Assembly (NCBI RefSeq): GCF_017745275.1
Contig: NZ_JAGHZS010000009.1
Coordinates: 124,001 to 188,000, forward strand
DNA length: 64,000 bases
Source: Chitinophaga sp.
GTDB lineage: Bacteria > Bacteroidota > Bacteroidia > Chitinophagales > Chitinophagaceae
Direction of reading: 5' to 3'
Below are positions 1 to 8,382 of the stretch, one piece after another. Each line of letters opens with the position of its first letter. Within the stretch, counting starts at the first letter, position 1. The translations under genes and the position numbers were made by a program. The notes under the pieces are model-generated. The model was not told the DNA's origin, made no database searches, and saw only the letters and a program-made list of their open reading frames with translations.

Positions 1-216
1 TCAGAAAGACCAGTGACCAGACCTTCTTACGATAATAGCAATAGCGGCAATAACGGTGGTTATTCCCGTCCGCAACGTGTAGAATATAGCAGGCCAACTC
101 CTTCTCCGGCACCTAGCTACTCACCACCATCAGGCGGCGGTGGCCGTATCGGTGGAGGTAACAGCGGCGGTGGCGGCGGCGGCGGATACAGTCGCCCATC
201 CAGGGGAGGCCGTTAA
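1..216 (+). CDS. C-terminal tail of a Gly/Ser/Pro/Arg-rich protein (5' end outside window)
   Basis: The reading frame is open from the first base of the window and stops at TAA 214-216, so only about 71 C-terminal residues are visible. They are low complexity: Asn/Gly repeats, YSRP-type motifs repeated several times, and a run of glycines before a YSRPSRGGR end. Such tails occur on exported or surface proteins of Bacteroidota, but the functional domain lies upstream and cannot be read here. No function is assigned. A strong hairpin terminator follows 15 bases after the stop. Confidence 0.7.
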   Translation, partial: SERPVTRPSYDNSNSGNNGGYSRPQRVEYSRPTPSPAPSYSPPSGGGGRIGGGNSGGGGGGGYSRPSRGGR

Positions 217-230
217 TAAAACATTACAAG

Positions 231-264
231 ATAAGCGTAGCCTAAAAACCTACGCTTATTTTTT
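231..264 (+). terminator. Rho-independent terminator
   Basis: A perfect 10-bp stem (ATAAGCGTAG at 231-240 with CTACGCTTAT at 250-259) with a 9-nt loop is followed by a T run. It lies just after the stop of the Gly-rich protein. Confidence 0.85.
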
Positions 265-371
265 ATCTTCATACAAGGTTTTGCCCATATAACCGTTATA
301 CTCATTGCAGCACACGTTAGCATCAGTAGAATAGCCTGCAAAGCAAATCTCATTTATTAAGTTTTCAGATC

Positions 372-1937
372 ATGATTAAAAGACTTTATCCTCTTTTAGG
401 CGGCTTGTTTTTATCTGCAACAGCCATGGCCCAAAGCTCCAACGACGCATTGCTTTATTCTCCCAATCAACCGCATGGTACTGCCAGAACACAAGCATTG
501 GGTGGAGCCGGTATAGGTCTTGGAGGAGATTATTCATCCGCACATCTTAACCCGGCAGGTATTGCCATTTTTAAAACCGGCGAATTCCATATTTCCGCAG
601 GAGTAGGTATTTCCCAGTTTACCTCTAATTACCTTGGCAACGGCCAACTTGATAATAAAGGCAACCGTTCTAATTTCCAAATGCCTTCTATTGGTGTGAT
701 AATGGCAACTAATAAAAACAGTGGCAGCAGCACCTGGAACAATATTACCTTCTCATTGGGCATGGAGCGTTTAGCGAACTACAATAATAAAATGGCCATC
801 GCAGGACGCAATAATCAAACCTCTCTTTCTGATGCGTGGGTGGATGATTTCTTTGATCAAAGCGTTAGTGATGCCACATTGGGACTCGGTTTTGATCTTG
901 GCTATTATACCGGCATGATACATAAACATGCCAATGCCCCTGGTGATACATCTATTATTTCCCAGGCATCTCCCCTCAGACCCGGTGGTGGCCTGCCAGG
1001 CATACAACAAAGAGGGACTATCGAGACAGAAGGTGGTTTGAATGAATACTCATTTGCAATTGGCGGTAATTATGGCGATCGCCTGTACATAGGTGCCAGT
1101 CTTAATTTGCCCAGCATCAATTATAAAGAAACACTTAACTGGTCAGAAGATGATGCCAGCTCTGATAAAAACAACGGATTTGCCTATTTCGATTATACCA
1201 AACGCCTGAAACGTACCGGATTAGGATTTGGCGCCAAACTGGGTATCCTGTATAAAGTATCTGATCACTTCAGATTGGGTGGTACTTTCGCAACACCTAC
1301 CTGGTATTCTATTCACGACAGCTACACTGCTGAATTCCACTCCGACATCGAAAATAATCAGGGAGAAGTTTCTGCTTACTCCGTTGACCTGGCACAAGGA
1401 TTTCCTACAGAAAATGATTATCACTATACGGCTCCTTTACGCGCAGGAGCAGGTGCTTCCTACTTTTTCGGCAACCTGGCGGAGCCTAAAACAACACAAG
1501 GATTCATTACAGCAGATTACGAATATGTGAATCAATCTTCCGGCAAATTCAAATATAATAACGGCAAGGCGGCAACCGGCGTGAATGATAATATTAGTGC
1601 TATCTATAAAGCTACTTCCAATATTCGTGCAGGCGCCGAAGTTAGATTCCAGGCCATGTACGCTGTCAGACTTGGCTTTGCTGCCTATGGCAATCCATAT
1701 ACTAATGATGCGTACAACGCAGGTATAGATGCCTCCCGTAAAGTATACAGTGGTGGGTTAGGTTTCCGCAACAAAGGTTTCTATGCAGATCTTACCTATA
1801 GCTACACACAGGGTGATGACAGATACCAGCCATATACCATATATCAGGCGGCCGGCCAGCCTAACCTGAGCCCGAAAGCAGCTACCCTGGCGTATAACAG
1901 GAGTAATATATTGCTGACCATTGGATTTAAATTCTAA
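372..1937 (+). CDS. OmpP1/FadL-family outer membrane transport protein
   Basis: 521 residues with a signal peptide (cleavage after about residue 20, ATAMAQ). The mature N-terminus has the FadL/TodX pattern seen in Bacteroidota: an ARTQALGGAGIGLGGDYSSAHLNPAG segment, where the conserved NPAG marks the N-terminal hatch. Many alternating aromatic/glycine strands follow and the protein ends in a beta-barrel signature with terminal Phe (ITIGFKF-like). The family forms 14-strand barrels that take up hydrophobic compounds such as long-chain fatty acids; the substrate here is unknown. It is a single gene between two strong terminators, so probably monocistronic. The ATG at 372 directly precedes the signal peptide. 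Confidence 0.85.
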   Translation: MIKRLYPLLGGLFLSATAMAQSSNDALLYSPNQPHGTARTQALGGAGIGLGGDYSSAHLNPAGIAIFKTGEFHISAGVGISQFTSNYLGNGQLDNKGNRSNFQMPSIGVIMATNKNSGSSTWNNITFSLGMERLANYNNKMAIAGRNNQTSLSDAWVDDFFDQSVSDATLGLGFDLGYYTGMIHKHANAPGDTSIISQASPLRPGGGLPGIQQRGTIETEGGLNEYSFAIGGNYGDRLYIGASLNLPSINYKETLNWSEDDASSDKNNGFAYFDYTKRLKRTGLGFGAKLGILYKVSDHFRLGGTFATPTWYSIHDSYTAEFHSDIENNQGEVSAYSVDLAQGFPTENDYHYTAPLRAGAGASYFFGNLAEPKTTQGFITADYEYVNQSSGKFKYNNGKAATGVNDNISAIYKATSNIRAGAEVRFQAMYAVRLGFAAYGNPYTNDAYNAGIDASRKVYSGGLGFRNKGFYADLTYSYTQGDDRYQPYTIYQAAGQPNLSPKAATLAYNRSNILLTIGFKF

Positions 1938-1950
1938 GACTACACGTTTT

Positions 1951-1994
1951 TATAAAAGAAAGGCCCCTGCGGATGCAGGGGCCTTTCTTTTATA
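1951..1994. terminator. Bidirectional terminator between convergent genes
   Basis: A perfect 20-bp inverted repeat (1951-1970 with 1975-1994) has a GC-rich core, AGGCCCCTGC, a GGAT tetraloop, and A-rich and T-rich flanks on both sides. It serves both the FadL-type gene and the permease gene that ends at 2008. Confidence 0.92.
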
Positions 1995-2007
1995 AAATAT
2001 CTTTCCC

Positions 2008-4377
2008 CTACTCCATCCGCAGGCTCTTCACAGGATTTTCCAATGCTGCCCTGACAGATTGAATACTCACGGTAAGTAAGGTAATCAGCAACATGGCGCC
2101 CCCCACGCCGATAAATACGCCTACGCCTAAACGAATATGATAGGCAAAACTCTGCAACCAACGATCCATGCAATACCACGCCAGTGGCAACCCAATGATG
2201 ATAGCGATAGCCACTGCGCGGAAGAATTCTTTCGATAACATCATTACTACATTGGTCACCGTAGCGCCTAACGTTTTACGGATACTGATTTCCTTGCGTT
2301 TGCTTTCGGCGGTAAAGGCTGCCAGGCCAAATAATCCGAGGCAGGAAATGAGCAACGCCAGTCCTGTAAAGTATTTGGACAATGCTCCTACTCTTTTCTC
2401 TGCTACGTATTGCGCCTGAAAATCATCGTCCAGGAATTTATAGTCGAAGGTAAAACCGGGATTGTAGGTATTATAAAAGGATGCCAGTCGATCTAACACC
2501 GCTTTCGTTTGGCCGGCTTTTATTTTCACCATTACTGTGCTGTTGTGAAAATCCATCATGAAAAACTGTGGCTTGATGATTTCATGCAACGACTGGAAAT
2601 GGAAATTTTTCACCACCCCTATGATAGTGGTGGTAGTGCCGTTAAATGTGATCACCTTTCCGATTGGATCGGTAATGCCCATGGCTTTGATAGCGGCTTC
2701 ATTAAAGACAATGCTGGTGCTATCAGTCGCGAAATCACGGGAGAAGGGCCGCCCTGCCGCCATTTCCAGGCCCAGTGTTTCCAGCATATCAAAATTGACC
2801 ATTAGCGGACGACAGAGGATTGTTTCGTCTGTACCATTCCCTTTCCAGTTGTAGCCCATTGTAGGTGCGCCGAGGAGGTTCCCCACCATACCAGAGGCAT
2901 TCACTACCCCGGGGATTTTCTTTACCGCCGCTAAAAAGGCGGGCATCCCTTCCTTAGAGACCTTTCCTTCTGCATCGAAATAGACTACGTTGTCTTTATC
3001 GTAACCGGTTTTCTTTTCCTGTACATAAGCGATTTGTCGATAGATGGTAATCACTGCTACCATGAATAATACAGACAGTGTAAACTGAAATACCACCAGT
3101 CCTTTGCGGGCCAGGAGTTGTCCTACACCGGTTTGTATTCGTCCTTTCAGTACCGTCAGCGGGTTAAAGCCAGAGAGGTACAAGGCCGGGTAACTGCCTG
3201 CCAACAGGCCGGTGAACAGGGTGATTCCCAGGATAGATAAAATCATGCGTGGCTGCAAACCGATGTGCAATGTTTTGCCGGTAATATCATTGAAATATGG
3301 CAGCAGTACGGCTACCATTGCTAATGCGAAGAGTAGTGCCACAAATGTCAGCAGCATTGATTCACTGAGGTATTGGCCAATCAGCGTCAGGCGATTGGCA
3401 CCAATTGCTTTGCGGATACCCATTTCCTTCATTCTTCCGGAAGCCCTGGCAGTGGAGAGATTCACGAAATTGATGGCGGCAATCAGGATAATAAACAGGG
3501 CGATCAGTGAAAACAATTTTACGTAACTGATACGGCCGCCTACTACTACGCCATTTTCGTAGGTGCCATACAGGTAGTTATCACTGTAGCGTTGCAGGAA
3601 CATAGTCCGGCTGCTGCCTGCTCCTTTGGTAATGCTGGTCATAAAGCTGCTCAGCTTTGCATTAAATGCCGGTACGCTGGCCTCCTTTTTCAACACGAGA
3701 TACGTAAGGAAAGGCCCCTGTGGGTCCATTCCTGTGATATTCATGATGTCTTTGAAAGCATCGAAGGGCAATATAAAATCGAATTGTGTAGAAGAGTTTG
3801 CGGGGGTATTTTCCAAAACGCCGGTCACGATACTGGTCTTTTTAATAGCATCAAACTGCCAGGTGACGGTTTTCCCTACTGCGCCGGACACATTGTGAAA
3901 AAGCGTTTGCGCCAATTTTTCGGAAATAACAATGCCGTTTTTATCGTGGAGTACCTGGTCCACGTTTCCTTGCAGTAACGGATAGGAGAATACGCGGAGA
4001 TAGTCTTTTCCCGCGAAGATGCCGCCTGTCTTGCTGTGTTGTTCGCCGGCGGACAGTGCCACTTTCGGAAACCAGGCAGGAGGTGTACTGGCCACTGCGT
4101 ATTCTACTTCGGGCATGGTGGCGGCAAGTGTTTCCGCAAGCATGGCCGGCGTTTCTGCGGAGGTAACAATTCCTTTTTCGTGTGGTTTATTCTCCATTAC
4201 CTGGAACAGGTGGGCATCGTGCTGGTGGAAATGATCAAATGCACGTTCATCCCGGGCCCAGCCATAAATGAGTAACGTACAGGCCAAACCGGTAGAAAGG
4301 CCGATGAGGTTCAGGATAGTAAAGCGCCTGTTTTTTATAAGCTGGCGCCAGGCGATTTTCAGGTTGTTTTTAATCAT
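2008..4377 (-). CDS. FtsX/MacB-type ABC transporter permease
   Basis: 789 residues. The N-terminus (MIKNNLKIAWRQLIKNR then a membrane helix at about 20-40) is typical of the large Bacteroidota permease family with two MacB periplasmic core domains and two FtsX domains. The order seen is TM1, periplasmic domain (about 45-270), three TMs (about 285-400, with the STARASGRMKEMGIRKAIGA coupling segment), a further TM at about 425-450, a second periplasmic domain (about 460-650), and three C-terminal TMs with ESKRKEISIRKTLGA near 690. No ATPase gene is adjacent, so its partner is probably encoded elsewhere. These proteins act in lipoprotein, peptide or drug efflux or in mechanotransmission; the substrate is unknown. 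Confidence 0.88.
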   Translation of the reverse strand: MIKNNLKIAWRQLIKNRRFTILNLIGLSTGLACTLLIYGWARDERAFDHFHQHDAHLFQVMENKPHEKGIVTSAETPAMLAETLAATMPEVEYAVASTPPAWFPKVALSAGEQHSKTGGIFAGKDYLRVFSYPLLQGNVDQVLHDKNGIVISEKLAQTLFHNVSGAVGKTVTWQFDAIKKTSIVTGVLENTPANSSTQFDFILPFDAFKDIMNITGMDPQGPFLTYLVLKKEASVPAFNAKLSSFMTSITKGAGSSRTMFLQRYSDNYLYGTYENGVVVGGRISYVKLFSLIALFIILIAAINFVNLSTARASGRMKEMGIRKAIGANRLTLIGQYLSESMLLTFVALLFALAMVAVLLPYFNDITGKTLHIGLQPRMILSILGITLFTGLLAGSYPALYLSGFNPLTVLKGRIQTGVGQLLARKGLVVFQFTLSVLFMVAVITIYRQIAYVQEKKTGYDKDNVVYFDAEGKVSKEGMPAFLAAVKKIPGVVNASGMVGNLLGAPTMGYNWKGNGTDETILCRPLMVNFDMLETLGLEMAAGRPFSRDFATDSTSIVFNEAAIKAMGITDPIGKVITFNGTTTTIIGVVKNFHFQSLHEIIKPQFFMMDFHNSTVMVKIKAGQTKAVLDRLASFYNTYNPGFTFDYKFLDDDFQAQYVAEKRVGALSKYFTGLALLISCLGLFGLAAFTAESKRKEISIRKTLGATVTNVVMMLSKEFFRAVAIAIIIGLPLAWYCMDRWLQSFAYHIRLGVGVFIGVGGAMLLITLLTVSIQSVRAALENPVKSLRME

Positions 4378-4564
4378 AAGCGGATGTTTGCCAGGGCGAA
4401 CGGCTGTGAAAAACCTGGAGCAGCGAAGAAAGTGCCATGATAATATCTCCCTAAAAACAAACTATATATACATGTCACATACAATATATATGTTCGGTTT
4501 TAGTACAGTACTTGTTCGTATTTGTTTTTCGGGAGATAGCTAACGCATTGGGCATGCTGTTGCT

Positions 4565-5485
4565 TCATCCATGCGCGGAGGCTGCTGATAGCTGCTGCTG
4601 TACATATTCCAGGATAGGTGCCGGATCGCGGGAATCGAACCACTGGAAAGCGGGGTCTTTGCGAAACCAGGTCAACTGGCGTTTGGCATATTGCCGGGTA
4701 TGTATTTTCACTTCTTCAATGGCCTGATCGAGGGAGATATGTCCATCGAGGAAGCTGAAGATTTCCTGGTAGCCGACTGTCCGCAGGGCGTTATGCTCCC
4801 GGTAGGGCAGCACTTCTCTCACTTCCTCCACAAGGCCGGCGTGGATCATTTGATCTACCCGTTGATGGATGCGTTGGTGCAGGATTTCTTTAGGAGGAGT
4901 GATCCCTATTTTGATGATCCGGAAATTGCGTTGGGCGCGGGTAGCGCTGCGGAAAGTGGTGATGGACTGCCCGGTAGCTTCCAGTACTTCCAGCGCGCGG
5001 ATGAGACGCATGGGATTCTGGGTTTCTGCCGTGGCATAGAACCCCGGATCCCGTTCCTGCAACTGTTGCTGAAGCCAGGCAAGGCCATGGAGGGCATATT
5101 GTTCGTTGAGCTGCGTACGAATGCCGGCGGGGATATCCGGCATATCATCGATGCCATCGGCAAAGGCCCTGATATAAAGACCAGTACCGCCGCACATAAT
5201 GGCGATGTTGTTGTTTTGAAAGATGTGGTTGGTATATCCGAGAGCGAGTTTTTCGTAAATGCCGGCATTTACTTCTTCCCGGATGCTATGTGAGTTGATG
5301 AAATAGTGAGGTACGGCCGCCAGTTCTTCTGCGGAAGGTTTTGCGGTACCGATACTGATTTCCCGGTAGCATTGCCTTGAATCTGCGGAGATAACAGCGG
5401 TATTAAACAGTTGCGCCATCTGGACAGACAAAGCTGTTTTACCCGAAGCTGTTGGCCCTGCAATCACAATGACCGTTTTTTGCAT
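4565..5485 (-). CDS. miaA: tRNA dimethylallyltransferase MiaA
   Basis: 306 residues, the usual family length. It transfers dimethylallyl from DMAPP to N6 of A37 in tRNAs reading UNN codons. The Walker A motif GPTASGKT is at about residues 9-16, followed by the DSRQCY substrate-binding motif (about 35-40), GGTGLYIRAFADG near 100-112 and a C-terminal YAKRQLTWFRKD motif, all hallmark MiaA sequences. A long inverted repeat lies directly upstream of its start. It belongs to a local group of tRNA maturation genes (miaA, cca, tsaC-like). Confidence 0.96.
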   Translation of the reverse strand: MQKTVIVIAGPTASGKTALSVQMAQLFNTAVISADSRQCYREISIGTAKPSAEELAAVPHYFINSHSIREEVNAGIYEKLALGYTNHIFQNNNIAIMCGGTGLYIRAFADGIDDMPDIPAGIRTQLNEQYALHGLAWLQQQLQERDPGFYATAETQNPMRLIRALEVLEATGQSITTFRSATRAQRNFRIIKIGITPPKEILHQRIHQRVDQMIHAGLVEEVREVLPYREHNALRTVGYQEIFSFLDGHISLDQAIEEVKIHTRQYAKRQLTWFRKDPAFQWFDSRDPAPILEYVQQQLSAASAHG

Positions 5486-5514
5486 AATTCTTAAATTAAG
5501 AATTACGAAGGATG

Positions 5515-5600
5515 AATTACGAATTACGGATTTGTGAGTAGATATAAGCGAAGCTGATCTTCGCGTTTACTATCTACCAACAAATCCGTAATTCGTAATT
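5515..5600. repeat. Long intergenic inverted repeat built of AATTACG units
   Basis: Perfect 21-bp arms (5515-5535 and 5580-5600) are made of repeated AATTACG units. Imperfect inner pairing (GTAGATA with TATCTAC, GCGAAG with CTTCGC) extends the hairpin. The outer flanks continue in AATTACG units on both sides. It separates two minus-strand genes. A related half-site (AATTACGAATTACGAATGGC) occurs at 9541. No T-tract terminator shape is obvious. Confidence 0.8.
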
Positions 5601-5616
5601 CGTAATTCGTAATTTA

Positions 5617-6195
5617 TTAAAAGCTGTTATCATCTTCTCCGCCGAAGTCTTCGCCGCCATCGCTGCCGAGTGCGTCGCTTTCTTCGCCTTCTTCTCCGAA
5701 TCCGTCGGCATCCATGCCTTCTTTATTGAGATCGTATTTCTCTTCCATTTCCACGAGTTTGTCGCCCACGAGGCCTTTGGTACCGTATTGGCTGGGAGCG
5801 AGTCCTTCTTTACGTACGCAGGCGGGATATACGATTTTACTGTTTTCATCTTTTGATACCCCGATCAGTTCTACCAGGAAAGACCAGTTTTTGGCGAAGT
5901 CATACAGGTAGATAAATTTCTGATTAGGATCTTTTACGGCCGCGCCAATCGCGGTGTCAGCCATGAGCAGGGGTTCTGCTTTACGTGGCTGGTTGTCGGC
6001 TTCCAGGATAATTTCCCGGCCGCGTTGCCAGTTATCATTGCTACGGAAAAAAGTAGCCTTATGTTTTGAATCAAATTCGAATGCCTGCAAGATCGCCTGG
6101 TGAAATACTAAAAACGTCTGATTCGGCTTAATGGCAATGTCTCTGTAGACACTTTCATCTTCTTCCCAGTAAACTCTGAATTTTAAAACCGGCAT
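5617..6195 (-). CDS. Plasmid pRiA4b ORF-3-like protein (IS1096 TnpR-passenger family)
   Basis: 192 residues. The N-terminal 130 residues match the pRiA4b ORF-3 fold pattern: an LKFRVYWEEDESVYRDIAI start, an FLVFHQAILQAFEFD helix, and a YLYDFAKNWSFLVELIG strand where the family has Y.YDFGD.W.H.I. The last 40 residues are almost entirely Asp/Glu/Gly/Ser, a strongly acidic tail. The family name comes from mobile elements but chromosomal members are common in Bacteroidota and have no established function. No transposase is nearby. The ATG at 6195 starts directly on the conserved domain. Confidence 0.8.
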   Translation of the reverse strand: MPVLKFRVYWEEDESVYRDIAIKPNQTFLVFHQAILQAFEFDSKHKATFFRSNDNWQRGREIILEADNQPRKAEPLLMADTAIGAAVKDPNQKFIYLYDFAKNWSFLVELIGVSKDENSKIVYPACVRKEGLAPSQYGTKGLVGDKLVEMEEKYDLNKEGMDADGFGEEGEESDALGSDGGEDFGGEDDNSF

Positions 6196-6297
6196 GACAA
6201 AAAGGTTATAAGTTATGTAATGTTTAAACAGGCCGCTGTAGGCGGTAGGTTTTTTATGCTAGTGAATATGTACTATGGTGATGTAAAATTACCAATT

Positions 6298-7734
6298 TTA
6301 TTTAACCGGGTGCAGGTTCAAAGCGCTGGCTTTTTCCAATAAAAAAGCGTATGCGGCATCGAAGGTATTAGGGATTTCGCCGTCCAGGATGGCTTCCCTG
6401 ATGGCGCTTTTCAAATCACCTACTATCCTGCCGGGTTTGAGCCCAAATGTTTCCATGATCATTTCGCCGGTTACGGGGGGTTGCCAGTTGCGGATCCGGT
6501 CGCTTTCTTCTACTTCTTTCAATCGTCTGCGGACCAGTTCAAAATTTTCCAGGTAACGTTTTACCTTGGCTTTATTTTTTGAGGTAATATCCGCTTCACA
6601 GAGCATCATGAGTCCTTCTATGTCGTCTCCGGCGTCGAACAGTAATCTGCGGATAGCCGAGTCTGTTATATTTTCTTTAGTGAGACTGATGGGCCGCAAG
6701 TGTAATTCCACCAATTTTTTTACCAATTTCATTTTATCGCTCAGGGGCAATTTCATTTTGGTAAAAATACGCTGCACCATTTTACCTCCCACCGCATCAT
6801 GGCCGTGAAAAGTCCAGCCATGGCCGGGCTCGAATTTTTTGGTGGCAGGCTTGCCAATATCGTGTAGCAGTGCAGCCCAGCGCAGCCAAAGATCTTTTGT
6901 ATTGACGGCAATATTATCTACTACCTGCAAGGTATGATAAAAATTATCTTTGTGCCCTTTACCTTCATACATCTCCACTCCCACCATATCCACCATTTGT
7001 GGGAAAATGATTTTCAGCAGGCCCGCTTTATACAGGAGATCCAATCCTACAGAAGGTTTGGCAGAGAGCATGATTTTATTAAACTCATCGGTAATTCTTT
7101 CCTGGGAAATAATACGGATACGTTCTGCATTTTCCTGGATGGCGGTGAAGGCAGTTGCTTCAATGGTGAACTGCAGTTGTGAGGCGAAGCGAATGGCCCG
7201 CATCATGCGCAGTGGATCATCACTGAAAGTTTGCGCCGGCGCCAGGGGCGTACGAATAATTTGCTTATCGAGATCGGCCAGTCCTTCGAATGGATCGAGG
7301 AGGGAACCATAATCTTCTTCTCTCAGGCTGATAGCCATGGCATTAATTGTGAAATCGCGGCGATTCTGGTCGTCCTGCAGCGTGCCTGCAGAGACTTCCG
7401 GATTGCGGGATTCCTGGCGATAGCTTTCTTTGCGGGCGCCAACAAATTCAATTTCCAGTTCATTCCATTTTACCTGGGCAGTACCGTAGGTTTTGAAGAA
7501 ACTTACGGGTACTTTATCGCCTAAGCTTTCCGCCACTTTATGTGCGAGGGTGATACCATCGCCCACGCACACAATGTCCATATCTTTTGTTTTCCGTCCC
7601 AACAGTTTATCACGCACAAAGCCACCGATCAGATAAGCGGGCACCCTTAATTCATGGGCTGCCAATGCTATCTTCTCCAGCACTTTTCTTTCCTGCAGGG
7701 AGCAGGGTATGTCCAACGGCTTACTGCTGATCAT
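6298..7734 (-). CDS. cca: CCA tRNA nucleotidyltransferase with HD domain
   Basis: 478 residues. It adds or repairs the 3' CCA end of tRNAs; both complete tRNAs in this window lack an encoded CCA. The nucleotidyltransferase signature LIGGFVRDKLLGRKTKDMDIVCVGDG is at about residues 36-61, with the metal-binding D-x-D. The RRDFTINAMA motif (about 125-134) is the conserved ribose/nucleotide selection segment. An HD phosphohydrolase domain with HDIGKPATK lies at about 290-300. The preceding Bacteroidota -7 box at 7782-7789 gives a leader of about 45 nt. Confidence 0.93.
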   Translation of the reverse strand: MISSKPLDIPCSLQERKVLEKIALAAHELRVPAYLIGGFVRDKLLGRKTKDMDIVCVGDGITLAHKVAESLGDKVPVSFFKTYGTAQVKWNELEIEFVGARKESYRQESRNPEVSAGTLQDDQNRRDFTINAMAISLREEDYGSLLDPFEGLADLDKQIIRTPLAPAQTFSDDPLRMMRAIRFASQLQFTIEATAFTAIQENAERIRIISQERITDEFNKIMLSAKPSVGLDLLYKAGLLKIIFPQMVDMVGVEMYEGKGHKDNFYHTLQVVDNIAVNTKDLWLRWAALLHDIGKPATKKFEPGHGWTFHGHDAVGGKMVQRIFTKMKLPLSDKMKLVKKLVELHLRPISLTKENITDSAIRRLLFDAGDDIEGLMMLCEADITSKNKAKVKRYLENFELVRRRLKEVEESDRIRNWQPPVTGEMIMETFGLKPGRIVGDLKSAIREAILDGEIPNTFDAAYAFLLEKASALNLHPVK

Positions 7735-7781
7735 ATAAAAATATTCCTGTTAAATGTATTCCTTTCGCTGAAATCAGGGCG

Positions 7782-7789
7782 CAAATGTA
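7782..7789 (-). promoter_or_regulatory. Probable -7 box for cca (TACATTTG)
   Basis: On the minus strand the sequence reads TACATTTG, matching the Bacteroidota TAnnTTTG element, about 45 nt upstream of the cca start. A good -33 TTTG is not visible, so support is moderate. Confidence 0.5.
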
Positions 7790-7803
7790 ATAAATAAACG
7801 TTT

Positions 7804-8370
7804 TTAATCCCGGATTATCGCGATTGAACCGTCTTTGTTTATCCTGATAATCCTGGAGGCGATGCTGGCAGTGGTCTCTTCCTGGCGGTGTTTAACGATA
7901 TAATCCACGCCATTGCGGATAGCGGGGCTTACCTCTGCAAAGCAGGCAGGAGAAGGCTCGCCGCTGATATTGGCGGAGGTAGACACCAATGGTTTCCGTA
8001 GTCTTTTTATCAAATGACGGCAGAAAGGATCTTTCACAATACGGATGGCGATGCTACCATCTTCGTTGATCACGTTGGGAGCCAGTCCCAGGGCGCCTTC
8101 ATAAATAACAGTGGTGGGGCGTGTGAAACCATCAATAATGTCCGCGATATCCGGGCGGGGATTGGCAATAAAGTGCAGCAGATCTTTCACATCTGCCAAT
8201 AATATTACCAGGCTTTTGCTTTCACTGCGCTTTTTCAGTGCATATACTTTCTGAACTGCCGCTTCATCGGTAGCATCGCAACCTATTCCCCAGATGGTAT
8301 CTGTAGGATAAAGGATCAGTCCTCCGTTACGCAGTACCGGCATGGCCGCACTGATATCATCTTCAAACAT
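7804..8370 (-). CDS. L-threonylcarbamoyladenylate synthase (TsaC/YrdC/Sua5 family)
   Basis: 188 residues, the short YrdC-only form without the Sua5 C-terminal domain. It makes threonylcarbamoyl-AMP from Thr, bicarbonate and ATP, the first step of the t6A37 modification of ANN-decoding tRNAs. The sequence shows LYPTDTIWGIGCDATD (about 20-35), KKRSESKSLVILL (about 46-58) and STSANISGEPSP (about 130-141), all conserved nucleotide and threonine binding segments. It is followed 12 bases away by the glycosyltransferase gene on the same strand, suggesting co-transcription. It is functionally linked with miaA, cca and trmO in this window. Confidence 0.93.
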   Translation of the reverse strand: MFEDDISAAMPVLRNGGLILYPTDTIWGIGCDATDEAAVQKVYALKKRSESKSLVILLADVKDLLHFIANPRPDIADIIDGFTRPTTVIYEGALGLAPNVINEDGSIAIRIVKDPFCRHLIKRLRKPLVSTSANISGEPSPACFAEVSPAIRNGVDYIVKHRQEETTASIASRIIRINKDGSIAIIRD

Positions 8371-8382
8371 TTCAGTAGTTTA

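Noticed and set aside
130..200. GGCGGT-type short tandem repeat
   Set aside because: It is explained by Gly-rich coding sequence and is not a separate repeat element.
4691..5293. 200-residue open frame antisense to miaA
   Set aside because: It is a shadow of miaA in another frame; no domain or start signal supports it.
5617..6195. Mobile element suggested by the pRiA4b ORF-3/IS1096 passenger name
   Set aside because: No transposase, terminal repeats or target duplication are seen nearby; the family is common on chromosomes.
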